DNA of 64,000 nt from Vibrio chagasii (GTDB taxonomy: Bacteria; Pseudomonadota; Gammaproteobacteria; Enterobacterales; Vibrionaceae), in contig CP090852.1 in assembly GCA_041879415.1 (NCBI GenBank), positions 992,001 through 1,056,000 on the forward strand, written 5' to 3'. The notes beneath the pieces were generated by a model. That model was not told the origin of the DNA and did no database searches. It worked only from the letters and a program-made list of their open reading frames with translations. Made by a program: the position numbers and the translations under genes. Positions 8,261 through 16,064 of the stretch are shown here, piece by piece; position 1 is the first letter of the stretch; the number at the start of each line of letters is the position of its first letter.

Positions 8261-9169
8261 ATGTCGAAGCCTATTATTGTTGTTGCTGTCGGTGGGAATG
8301 CTTTACTACAGCGTGGTGAAGTAATGAGTTGCGAAAACCAAAAAAAGAGCATCGCGCAAACCGCCGGTTCTTTAGCAGAGCTCAGTAGAGACTACCGTTT
8401 GGTTGTTGTGCACGGAAATGGCCCTCAAGTAGGCTTACTCTCATTGCAAAATGATGCTTACAAAGATTGCCCACCTTATCCATTTGATGTGCTTGGCGCT
8501 GAGACTCAAGGAATGATTGGCTACCTGATTCAGCAAGGATTGAACGCTGCGATTAAAGACCGCTTTACAACCACCATTCTTACTCGAATCGTTATTGATG
8601 AGAACGATCCTGCTATTGCTGAGCCAACCAAGTTTATTGGCCCTGTCTATACAGAAGAACAAGCCAAACAACTCGCAGAAGCTAACCATTGGATTGTTAA
8701 GCCTGACGGTTCACACTGGCGCCGTGTGGTTCCATCCCCTTCACCAAAAGAAGTGCTAGAGATAAAAGCCATCAAAGACTTGCTAGAGAAAGATCACTTA
8801 ATTATCTGTGGCGGCGGAGGCGGTGCTCCAGTCGTAGAAAAAGATGGCGCTTATGTAGGTTTCGAAGCTGTAATCGATAAAGACATGACAGCTGCCCTCA
8901 TTGCAGAAGAAATTGGCGCAGAACATTTGCTGATTCTCACCGACGGCTCCCATGTTTGTTTAGATTGGGGAACACCAAAAGAAGAGAAGCTTGAAAATGT
9001 ATCAGTTGAGCAAATGAAAAAGTACACATTCCCAGCAGGTTCTATGGGCCCGAAAGTGGATGCATGTTGTCAATTTGTTGAGAAAACAAAACAACACGGA
9101 CATATTGGCGATCTATCAAGTGCATTAGAGATCATAAAGGGTAAAACAGGGACACATATTAAAGCATAA
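8261..9169 (+). CDS. aguC: Carbamate kinase
   Basis: This 302-residue amino-acid-kinase-fold enzyme transfers phosphate from carbamoyl phosphate to ADP, giving ATP, CO2 and ammonia, the energy-yielding last step of the agmatine deiminase pathway. Motifs are GGNALLQRG near the N-terminus, HGNGPQVG, and the C-terminal GSMGPK. The start at 8261 is chosen because GGAG lies ten bases upstream; a longer frame from 8231 lacks such support. It is divergent from the rest of the pathway and followed by the TetR gene, so the locus has two transcription units around one control region. Confidence 0.93.
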   Translation: MSKPIIVVAVGGNALLQRGEVMSCENQKKSIAQTAGSLAELSRDYRLVVVHGNGPQVGLLSLQNDAYKDCPPYPFDVLGAETQGMIGYLIQQGLNAAIKDRFTTTILTRIVIDENDPAIAEPTKFIGPVYTEEQAKQLAEANHWIVKPDGSHWRRVVPSPSPKEVLEIKAIKDLLEKDHLIICGGGGGAPVVEKDGAYVGFEAVIDKDMTAALIAEEIGAEHLLILTDGSHVCLDWGTPKEEKLENVSVEQMKKYTFPAGSMGPKVDACCQFVEKTKQHGHIGDLSSALEIIKGKTGTHIKA

Positions 9170-9289
9170 TATCTGACTATCATGTTTTATATAAATAAAG
9201 GGTTATGAAGTCTAAGTTTTAGATATTGCAGTTGGAACTTTGATTCAAAACCCTTTAAATTTTTTAGTTTAAAAATTAAGGACCATTAG

Positions 9290-9910
9290 ATGCGCAAGGT
9301 AAAAACTGAAGAGAAATTAATTAGAATTCATGATGCTGTTGTACAACTAATGGAACGCCGTGAAGCGACAGATATTTCAATGTACGATGTGGCCAAAGAG
9401 TGTGGAATGGCTACGTCCACGGTTTACCATCACTATCCAAATATCGAGAATCTGTTCCACAACCTTTTAGATGATGTATTTATTGATTTTGATTCTCTCC
9501 TAAGTAAATGTATTGATCCTGAAAATGTAAATCACTGGACGGATATCAACCGTATGATAGAAACAGCGTATGTGAATTACTATAACAACCATCCCATTGC
9601 TAAAAAGCTGATTTTAGGTCGCCATACATTTACAGAGTTAGGGCATGCCGATACCGAAAATGATTTAATCTTAGGCAAAGAAGTTGAAACCATTTATCGA
9701 CAATTCTTTGATGTTCCACAGTTACCACAATCTATAAATGTCTTCGCTATTTCACTGCAAGTTGCTGATAAAATATACTCTTTATCATATCGCCAACACG
9801 GCCATATCACCCCAGAGCTTGCTAATGAAGCGATTAGACTGACAGAATCCTACCTACAGTTATACATTCCTCATATTTGCCCTAAAACGATGAAAAGCCA
9901 AACCCACTAA
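9290..9910 (+). CDS. aguR: TetR-family regulator of agmatine catabolism
   Basis: This 206-residue TetR/AcrR protein has an N-terminal helix-turn-helix (about 29-50: ISMYDVAKECGMATSTVYHHYP) and a divergent all-helical ligand domain. It lies 120 bp after carbamate kinase in the same direction. Pseudomonas agu genes are also controlled by a TetR protein, so a repressor released by agmatine or carbamoylputrescine is the natural guess. The short imperfect repeat between the two genes (AAAGGGTT at 9197, AACCCTTT at 9249) is too widely spaced to call a terminator with confidence. Confidence 0.8.
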   Translation: MRKVKTEEKLIRIHDAVVQLMERREATDISMYDVAKECGMATSTVYHHYPNIENLFHNLLDDVFIDFDSLLSKCIDPENVNHWTDINRMIETAYVNYYNNHPIAKKLILGRHTFTELGHADTENDLILGKEVETIYRQFFDVPQLPQSINVFAISLQVADKIYSLSYRQHGHITPELANEAIRLTESYLQLYIPHICPKTMKSQTH

Positions 9911-10004
9911 TCTTCAACTAAGGCTGTTTTGAGGTTTACCCCACTAAAAAATGTCGTTATTGTGATTTGTAATACATCATAAAAACAAGGACAGTCAGAG
10001 CGCT

Positions 10005-10727
10005 ATGAATAGTACGATTGAGACCATCTTGGGGCATCGCTCCATTCGTCAATATACTGATCAACCAATAGAGAAAGAGCACCTCGATTTAATTGTCCAG
10101 GCAGGTCTCGCTGCGTCATCATCAAGCTTACTGCAGGCTGTTTCTATTATCAAAGTAACGGACAGGGAGAAGCGTAAGCTGCTAGCGGAATACGCTGGTA
10201 ACCAGCCTTACGTGGAAAGTGCTGCTGAGTTTTTGGTGTTCTGTATCGACTATCAACGCCACGCTCAGATTAACCCTGAGGTAAAAACCGACTTTACCGA
10301 GCTTACCCTGATTGGCGCTGTCGATTCCGGCATTATGGCGCAGAACTGCATGCTAGCAGCGGAGTCGTTGGGATTAGGTGGCGTATACATTGGTGGCTTG
10401 CGCAATAGCGCTCAACAGGTTGATGAGCTATTAGAACTTCCACAGCACACCGCCGTGCTCTTTGGTATGTGCTTAGGTCACCCAGCACAGCAACCAGAGA
10501 TTAAACCCCGACTTCCAGCTCATGTGGTGATGCACGAAAACCAATACCAACCATTGAGCCTAGATGAAATCGCTACTTATGACGATTTAATGCAGAGCTA
10601 CTACGCCAACCGCTCAAGTAACCAAAAACAAAGCAGTTGGTCAAAACAGATCACACAGAAACTCTCTGGTGAATCTCGCCCACATATTTTACCGTACTTG
10701 AACAGTAAGCAACTGACTAAAAGATAG
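10005..10727 (+). CDS. nfsA: NfsA-type NADPH nitroreductase
   Basis: This 240-residue flavoprotein of the nitroreductase family resembles oxygen-insensitive NfsA (FMN-dependent, NADPH-preferring; reduces nitroaromatics, quinones and chromate). Visible are the N-terminal FMN-contacting HRSIRQYTDQPI, the ASSSSLLQA segment, GLGGVYIGGLRN, the GMCLGHP turn and a basic C-terminal tail (LPYLNSKQLTKR). Length matches NfsA, and it is cytoplasmic. It lies 94 bp after the TetR gene but ends in its own terminator shared with the convergent gene, and there is no sign that it belongs to the agmatine pathway. Confidence 0.88.
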   Translation: MNSTIETILGHRSIRQYTDQPIEKEHLDLIVQAGLAASSSSLLQAVSIIKVTDREKRKLLAEYAGNQPYVESAAEFLVFCIDYQRHAQINPEVKTDFTELTLIGAVDSGIMAQNCMLAAESLGLGGVYIGGLRNSAQQVDELLELPQHTAVLFGMCLGHPAQQPEIKPRLPAHVVMHENQYQPLSLDEIATYDDLMQSYYANRSSNQKQSSWSKQITQKLSGESRPHILPYLNSKQLTKR

Positions 10728-10778
10728 CGTTCAAGACCTCGCTCTGATACACAAGCTCAGTTTCAATCATCACAAACA

Positions 10779-10809
10779 AAAATGTCAGCGTATTATGCGC
10801 TGACATTTT
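10779..10809 (+). terminator. Bidirectional terminator
   Basis: A 12-bp perfect stem (AAAATGTCAGCG / CGCTGACATTTT) with a 7-nt loop is followed by CTTTTC on plus and TGTTTG on minus. It lies between convergent nfsA and the phospholipase D-like gene. Confidence 0.85.
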
Positions 10810-10832
10810 CTTTTCTAGGGTTCTCGATTCCC

Positions 10833-12362
10833 TTAAAGGTATTTCTCTATCGGGAGAAGCTGTAGGAAGCCTGATTGCATGCGTTCCCACTTACCGGTTT
10901 CTGGTTCGCTGTCCCAACTTTGCTCACCTGAATACCAATACACATCACCATCTTCTAGCTCCAAACGCCAACTGTTGTCTTCGCTCATTGCCTGTTCGAT
11001 AGTTTCAGCTAGCGTTTCAGCAATCTCTTTGTTTTCGATGATTAACACCGACTCCGTATTTAGGTAAGTCGAACGCAGGTTGAAGTTGAATGAGCCAATA
11101 CTCGCAATACTGCGGTCAAATACCACTGATTTAGCATGCAGGCCATAAGCTGTCTCAGGTGCACATTTAGACACGTCTTGGGTAGATGCTTCACACAACT
11201 TAGAATCTGGTTTTAGCTCAAATAGGTCGATGCCATGCTCTAACATATCGTAGCGTCTGCCCGCGTAAGCAGAGTGATTAGTAACCAAGTCATTTGACGC
11301 CATTGAGTTGGTCAATGCTTTTATCTCAACGCCTTCGTTATTCAACGTTTGCCACTCATTTAATTGGCCATCATCGAATACCAAGTAAGCCGACTCAAGC
11401 AAGATCTCTTGTTTCGACTCGCTCGCTAGTTGTCCTAACAGAACTGCCGTTGCTTTTGGTTCATCAGTATTGTCTGAATCGACAGGCACAGGGCGATCGT
11501 AAGCGAAACGAGCATTCACCCAAGTCATCTCATCAAGAGCCTTTTTCAGTAGGCTATCTGCTGCTTCGCGACTTAATGGCAACTCTGGGTAGTTCTTGTA
11601 TTGTGGAACGGTTATGTCGTCAATCTTTGAAAGATCTGGTTGCTCTTCGTCACCCAACATAGCGACAGGGTAAGACCAACGGCTGTCCCAGTATTCAATA
11701 AAGCTGGTTTGAATAGTGGTAACGACGGTACCCATCACTAATACATCACGATCGCGGAAGTTTATCTCGTCAGAAAGGTCAAAGTATTCATCACCAATAT
11801 TACGCCCACCCACCACAGACAAAGTACCATCGACAGTGAACGATTTGTTGTGCATGCGACGGTTTAAACGAGAGAAGTCACCAAGGAAGCTCAACCACTT
11901 ACTGAAACCACGGCGCGTTGGTGTTGGGTTGAAGATTCGGATCTCAACATTCGGGTGAGCGTCGAGTGCCGACAATAGCCCTTCACGCTCATTGAGGTTG
12001 ATGTCATCCAGCATCACTCGAACCTTAACACCACGATCAGCAGCGGCTAACAATCGGCTAGCGAGATACTTGCCCGATTCGTCCGAGTTCCAGATGTAGT
12101 ATTGAATATCGATGGTGTGCTCTGCACTTTCAACCAATGCCAAGCGCTGAGCCAAAGCATCCCAACCAGATTCTTGTAAACGAACGGCCGTCGTCGCCTG
12201 CTCTGATGCGGGTTGGTATTCATCCGCCAAAACCGATAAAGCGCTTGGTCCATAAGAGGTGTACGGTTCTGCCGGGTGATCGATGCCTTCTGGTAATGAA
12301 GAACAGCCGCCGAGTACAGCGACGAGTAATAAGGTTAAGCTGATGCGTTGGAGCACAGGCAT
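10833..12362 (-). CDS. ClsC-like phospholipase D/cardiolipin synthase lipoprotein
   Basis: This 509-residue phospholipase D-superfamily protein resembles cardiolipin synthase C. The start at 12362 is preceded by AAGGAAG and opens a lipoprotein signal (MPVLQRISLTLLLVAVLGGC, lipidated Cys20). A longer frame from 12425 would bury this signal. Two HKD catalytic motifs are present: HNKSFTVDG from His171 and HAKSVVFD from His409, each followed by a GS/GG-x-N segment. ClsC-type enzymes make cardiolipin from phosphatidylglycerol and phosphatidylethanolamine with a partner, ClsB-YmdB. No ymdB neighbour is present, so substrate and localisation (periplasmic, membrane-anchored) are inferred. Confidence 0.85.
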   Translation of the reverse strand: MPVLQRISLTLLLVAVLGGCSSLPEGIDHPAEPYTSYGPSALSVLADEYQPASEQATTAVRLQESGWDALAQRLALVESAEHTIDIQYYIWNSDESGKYLASRLLAAADRGVKVRVMLDDINLNEREGLLSALDAHPNVEIRIFNPTPTRRGFSKWLSFLGDFSRLNRRMHNKSFTVDGTLSVVGGRNIGDEYFDLSDEINFRDRDVLVMGTVVTTIQTSFIEYWDSRWSYPVAMLGDEEQPDLSKIDDITVPQYKNYPELPLSREAADSLLKKALDEMTWVNARFAYDRPVPVDSDNTDEPKATAVLLGQLASESKQEILLESAYLVFDDGQLNEWQTLNNEGVEIKALTNSMASNDLVTNHSAYAGRRYDMLEHGIDLFELKPDSKLCEASTQDVSKCAPETAYGLHAKSVVFDRSIASIGSFNFNLRSTYLNTESVLIIENKEIAETLAETIEQAMSEDNSWRLELEDGDVYWYSGEQSWDSEPETGKWERMQSGFLQLLPIEKYL

Positions 12363-12567
12363 GTGTTTGACTTCCTTTTCACGGTGAGGTCTTTGAATTG
12401 GCCTCGACAACTTTTCAAAGACCAAGTTATTCGAGGTTATTCATTGATTATTACTGCTAAATCCAGAAATTTATAGGTAATTATCCAGTATAAGTAAAAC
12501 TTAGCGACTTCATCATAAGGTACACAGTACCAAGATCATCTTTCAGGCATCGATATTGACAACAAGG

Positions 12568-13137
12568 TCACGACGTTTTCAGTTGTTCGATACCCAAGCA
12601 ATAAAGGCCTAAAGGCTTTCTCACCATCTCAACCGTAATCTCAGTTCTATCCGGGTTACAGTTCAATGCAAGCGCATAGCCATGCAAGTAGTCTACTAGC
12701 AAATGAAGAGCGTCCTCGGTTTGCTCTGATGTGAGATTCAACGGATTCACTACTGCTTCAAAGCGCTCACTAAATACCTCAACGGGTCCAAGCGATTTCA
12801 TCGTCAGCAAAGTTTCTAGCAGCCCACGGTAGTCATTCAACACCGACAGATAACTCACGCTAAGCTGGTACAAGTTCTCTTGCCACACTTGGTTTTGCTC
12901 AGGCTGCGCCACTTCTCCGACTAAAGAAACAGTGATCGATTCCAAGAGATCATTTTTGTTTTTGAAGTAATGATATATCGCCATCGCATCCACGCCGAGC
13001 TCTGTGGCTAACCCTCTGATACTCGGAACTTTACCGCCTTCACGCATCATGCCCTTTGCCGTATCTAAGATCTTTTCGGCACTCAGTTGACTTGATCCAC
13101 TCTTTGGTCGACCTCGCTTCTGATCCTTGACAGTCAT
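12568..13137 (-). CDS. TetR-family transcriptional regulator
   Basis: This 189-residue TetR protein has an N-terminal helix-turn-helix (VPSIRGLATELGVDAMAIYHYFKNK, about 37-61) after a basic KRGRPKSG segment, and a C-terminal TetR_C-like domain. It is divergent from the dihydrofolate-reductase-like gene at 13231. The 93-bp interval holds a perfect 15-bp palindrome, so it probably represses that gene and itself. AGAGGTGG precedes the ATG. Confidence 0.87.
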   Translation of the reverse strand: MTVKDQKRGRPKSGSSQLSAEKILDTAKGMMREGGKVPSIRGLATELGVDAMAIYHYFKNKNDLLESITVSLVGEVAQPEQNQVWQENLYQLSVSYLSVLNDYRGLLETLLTMKSLGPVEVFSERFEAVVNPLNLTSEQTEDALHLLVDYLHGYALALNCNPDRTEITVEMVRKPLGLYCLGIEQLKTS

Positions 13138-13159
13138 AACACCACCTCTTAAACTTAAT

Positions 13160-13174
13160 TTCTACACTGTAGAA
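13160..13174 (+). promoter_or_regulatory. TetR-type operator
   Basis: TTCTACACTGTAGAA is a perfect palindrome about a central C, between the divergent TetR and reductase genes. The form CTACA-N-TGTAG is typical of TetR-family operators. Binding by the adjacent TetR protein is inferred from position. Confidence 0.7.
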
Positions 13175-13230
13175 TATTTTAATTTAATACAGCGTGAATG
13201 CCAAGTTCCTGTTCAATTTCGGAGTTAACA

Positions 13231-13764
13231 ATGTCAAATATTGTCTTTATCGGTGCGAGTCTTGATGGTTACATTGCAGACAAAAACGGTGGTCTTGATT
13301 GGTTACAAGCCATCCCAAATCCAGAGGGTGATGACATGGGGTACAACGCCCATATCGATCGTATCGATGCTTTGGTAATAGGCCGAAACACCATGGATAT
13401 GGTGCTGAGCTTCGGTATTGATTGGCCTTACACAAAACCGGTTTATGTTTTGAGTAACACGTTGACTGAAGTGCCTAAAGAGCTTGAAGGTAAAGTGTTC
13501 TTGATAAAGGGCGAACTCACTCAGATCATCGAAGACCTAAACAGTAAAGGCCTTAACAATCTGTATATTGATGGCGGTGTGACCATTCAAAACTTCCTGA
13601 AAGAAGACCTGGTTGATGAACTGATTATCTCGACGATCCCTGTCGTTCTTGGTGGTGGTGCTCCGCTATTTGGTGACCTAGTCTCTCCTCTCGACTTAAC
13701 GCTAAAAAGTGTCACGACTTACCTCGATGAGATCGTAACTACTCACTATTTACGTAAGCGTTAA
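13231..13764 (+). CDS. Dihydrofolate reductase/RibD-fold reductase
   Basis: This 177-residue protein belongs to the dihydrofolate reductase-like family (RibD C-terminal fold, YyaP/YwjB type), NADPH-dependent reductases of mostly unknown substrate. It shows IGASLDGYIADKNGGLDWL at the N-terminus, GRNTMD in the middle and the glycine-rich IDGGVTIQNFL. The ATG at 13231 has GGAG seven bases upstream; an earlier frame start at 13198 lacks one. The linked TetR regulator and operator suggest an inducible detoxification or stress role. It is unlikely to be the housekeeping folA or ribD. Confidence 0.8.
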   Translation: MSNIVFIGASLDGYIADKNGGLDWLQAIPNPEGDDMGYNAHIDRIDALVIGRNTMDMVLSFGIDWPYTKPVYVLSNTLTEVPKELEGKVFLIKGELTQIIEDLNSKGLNNLYIDGGVTIQNFLKEDLVDELIISTIPVVLGGGAPLFGDLVSPLDLTLKSVTTYLDEIVTTHYLRKR

Positions 13765-13785
13765 GCAACTTAAATGATCGATGTT

Positions 13786-13812
13786 GATGAGCCAAAATAG
13801 AGTTGGCTCATC
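13786..13812 (+). terminator. Hairpin after the reductase gene
   Basis: A perfect 10-bp stem (GATGAGCCAA / TTGGCTCATC) with a 7-nt loop lies 21 bp after the stop. No T-run follows on either strand, so it may be a weak terminator or a 3'-end stabilising structure. The remainder of 13765-13991 shows nothing I can name. Confidence 0.4.
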
Positions 13813-13991
13813 ATGCCTCAGTTACTCCAGAGACATAAAGGCTTCAACCCAGCTCTCTCCTCAAAGCCAATCTCCATCCTGCTCATAAGCTAATTATTGA
13901 CAAGCTAAGCCAACATTGACATTCTGTAATGCTGCGTTGATTTTGCCGCACTAGCTGCACTGCAGTTCTAACTTTTTAAGATAGGTAAAAT

Positions 13992-14783
13992 ATGAACTAC
14001 CCAAGCACTCTTCCAGCACCTCACAAAGCACTTCTCATCAAAGTGGTTGATGTCTTGTCTCAAGATCCTCGTATATGTGGCATTGCCGCAAGTGGCTCCT
14101 TTGGCGCTAACTCGATGGACAAATACAGCGACTTAGATTTTGTTATCGCGGTTAACCCAGCCGACTATGAAAGCGTAATGCAAGAGCGTTTCAACATTCT
14201 TGATAGCATTGGCGGTAAAGTCGCTGCCTTCACGGGTGAACACGTTGGTGAGCCACGTTTAATTGTGTCGATATTTGGCCCAGAGCCTGTTCACGTTGAT
14301 TTCAAATTTGTCTCGCTACCAGATGCAGCAGTTCGAGTTGATAACAACCAAGTGTTATGGGAACGAGATAGCTTGTTAACCGATGTGTTCAGCAGCGCGG
14401 AACCACGCTACCCACAACCAGACCCGCAATGGATTGAAGATCGTTTTTGGATTTGGACGCACTATGCCGCAACCAAGATAGCTCGTGGCGAATACTTCGA
14501 AACAGTTGAGTTTCTCTCTTTCATTCGTCAAAACGTTCTATCTCCGCTGGCGCTAAAGCAAGCTGGGCTCACGCCGTCTGGTGTGAGGAAAATTGAAGAA
14601 CGACTGCCTGAGTTTGCGCAAGCACTCGTAAAAACCGTCGCGATGCCAGAACGTGACGCATTGCTCCCGGCACTCAAACAAGCTGTCACACTGTACCTTG
14701 AGTTGAGAGGTAACGAGCAAGTCAACATTGATGATCATGCTCAGTCATTTTGTCTTCAATACGTTGAGGAAGAGTTAAGCTAA
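13992..14783 (+). CDS. Nucleotidyltransferase-domain protein
   Basis: This 263-residue protein has the Pol-beta-type nucleotidyltransferase signature GSFG (35-38) followed by SDLDF with metal-binding Asp47 and Asp49, and a third candidate acidic residue in HVDFKF. The C-terminal half is helical (LALKQAGLTPSGVRKIEERLPEF...). The architecture resembles streptomycin/aminoglycoside adenylyltransferase-like proteins of unknown substrate, not a proven resistance enzyme. AGGTAAAAT before the ATG supports the start. It is a single-gene unit with a hairpin after it. Confidence 0.75.
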   Translation: MNYPSTLPAPHKALLIKVVDVLSQDPRICGIAASGSFGANSMDKYSDLDFVIAVNPADYESVMQERFNILDSIGGKVAAFTGEHVGEPRLIVSIFGPEPVHVDFKFVSLPDAAVRVDNNQVLWERDSLLTDVFSSAEPRYPQPDPQWIEDRFWIWTHYAATKIARGEYFETVEFLSFIRQNVLSPLALKQAGLTPSGVRKIEERLPEFAQALVKTVAMPERDALLPALKQAVTLYLELRGNEQVNIDDHAQSFCLQYVEEELS

Positions 14784-14829
14784 TTCCGTATTAAGTAATC
14801 CACAGGTTTTAACAGCCAATTCATAAATG

Positions 14830-14854
14830 CGCCGAGGGCTAATTGCTCTCGGCG
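14830..14854 (+). terminator. Probable terminator
   Basis: CGCCGAGGGC / GCTCTCGGCG forms a 10-bp stem with one G-U pair and a TAATT loop, 46 bp after the nucleotidyltransferase stop. It is followed only by TATTCATTC, so tail strength is modest. Confidence 0.5.
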
Positions 14855-14992
14855 TATTCATTCTCAGCACAATCATGATAAGTACGGCAATCTTGACACG
14901 ACACTTGCAATAACGGGTTGATCACTCCTACACAACCCTACCCAAAAGTAGTACCATTTATCGTATCTCATTCTTAATGGTATTTATGTCTT

Positions 14993-15490
14993 ATGAAGCT
15001 TTTAGTCGATCGCACTGGTGAACAGTTTTTAGAAATTCTGGAAGAATCAGGAGACAAACTGACGGTTCAATTCATTAGCAATGAAGGTAATCGAAAAGGT
15101 AAGCCGTTCCAAGATAGTTTGAGTGGCTTGTTCCTCACAGGCTGGAAGCCTCGCACCACCTCAACCGCTATTGGCCTAGAGCGCTTTAAACAAGGCAAAT
15201 TACAAGATCCAAAAGTGAGCTTTGCGCTTCACCAGCTCTACCCACTTGGCCGAGATGTAAAACTACCTTCTGGTGATATCGCCACAATCGCAAGCTACGC
15301 CAATACCCACAGCGACGGCTACTATATGTTTGTACGTCTCAATGATGAATTGAAGCGCCTTAAGATGACGCCAGAATGGGAGCTATTACCTTCAGTTGTG
15401 AGATTAGCCCTGCCTTATTACCCAGCCCCAAGAAGCCAGCAAGAACTCGACAATATTGATGACTTCGATGCCTGGGCGGGCGGGTTTTAA
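14993..15490 (+). CDS. Uncharacterised protein (165 aa)
   Basis: I do not recognise this 165-residue family. It has no signal peptide and no membrane segment. The sequence begins MKLLVDRTGEQFLEILEES, contains SLSGLFLTGWKPRT and LYPLGRDVKLPSGD, and ends in an acidic tail (DNIDDFDAWAGGF). It is expected to be cytoplasmic and globular. No good Shine-Dalgarno precedes the ATG, so the start could be different or the message poorly translated. It sits between a nucleotidyltransferase and a small monooxygenase without clear operon partners. Confidence 0.65.
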   Translation: MKLLVDRTGEQFLEILEESGDKLTVQFISNEGNRKGKPFQDSLSGLFLTGWKPRTTSTAIGLERFKQGKLQDPKVSFALHQLYPLGRDVKLPSGDIATIASYANTHSDGYYMFVRLNDELKRLKMTPEWELLPSVVRLALPYYPAPRSQQELDNIDDFDAWAGGF

Positions 15491-15528
15491 AGTTCAATTA
15501 CCTTTGTTAATCAACACCTAATAGCTCC

Positions 15529-15557
15529 ATTATTATCAATTAATTTTTGATAATAAT
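15529..15557 (+). promoter_or_regulatory. Long inverted repeat upstream of the monooxygenase
   Basis: A perfect 11-bp inverted repeat (ATTATTATCAA / TTGATAATAAT) with a 7-bp spacer lies about 135 bp before the small monooxygenase gene and 39 bp after the preceding stop. It is too AT-rich to be a terminator. It looks like an operator for an unlinked dimeric regulator. Confidence 0.45.
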
Positions 15558-15692
15558 TCTAACCAAGCGCGGTTTATCATCATGAACCTTCCTACTATTC
15601 TTTGTTCATCGGCACTGATGATTGCTCATCCAATAAAGAGCAACTCAGTGAACAGCACCACTTCGGTGAATCAAATAATATAGGTAAAGAAC

Positions 15693-15983
15693 ATGACTCA
15701 ACTGACTGTCATTGCAAACATTGTCGCTAACGAAGACAAAGTTGAACTGGTTAAAGCAGAGCTGCTAAAGCTGATTGATATCACTCGTGCTGAAGAAGGT
15801 TGTATCAACTACGACCTACACCAAGACAACGAAAACCCAGCGCATTTCACTTTCTACGAAAACTGGACGTCTCGCGAACTTTGGCAAGCGCACATGGGAA
15901 ATACTCATCTCGCTGAGTACATGGCTGCAACCGAAGGTTGTGTAGCGTCATTCACTCTCAATGAGATGACGAAAATCGGTTAG
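15693..15983 (+). CDS. ABM-family quinol monooxygenase-like protein
   Basis: This 96-residue single-domain protein of the antibiotic biosynthesis monooxygenase (ABM) dimeric alpha/beta-barrel fold resembles YgiN-type quinol monooxygenases. Typical features are the EEGCINYDLHQD turn (near 34), FTFYENWTSRELWQAHM (about 53-69) and the overall length. Such proteins act on quinols or small electrophiles without a metal cofactor. AGGTAAAGAAC precedes the ATG. It is monocistronic with a strong terminator. Confidence 0.85.
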   Translation: MTQLTVIANIVANEDKVELVKAELLKLIDITRAEEGCINYDLHQDNENPAHFTFYENWTSRELWQAHMGNTHLAEYMAATEGCVASFTLNEMTKIG

Positions 15984-16011
15984 TCACTGACTGCACACAT
16001 TAACAAACAAT

Positions 16012-16046
16012 AAAAAGCCCGTTCAGAACACCTGAACGGGCTTTTT
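16012..16046 (+). terminator. Bidirectional terminator
   Basis: A 15-bp perfect stem (AAAAAGCCCGTTCAG / CTGAACGGGCTTTTT) with a 5-nt loop lies between the convergent monooxygenase and symporter genes, with U-tracts in both directions. Confidence 0.9.
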
Positions 16047-16064
16047 CATTGAACTTGGTATTCT

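Noticed and set aside
13992..14783. Naming the nucleotidyltransferase an aminoglycoside-resistance gene
   Set aside because: Only the general GSFG and DLD signature is visible. Nothing shows drug specificity.
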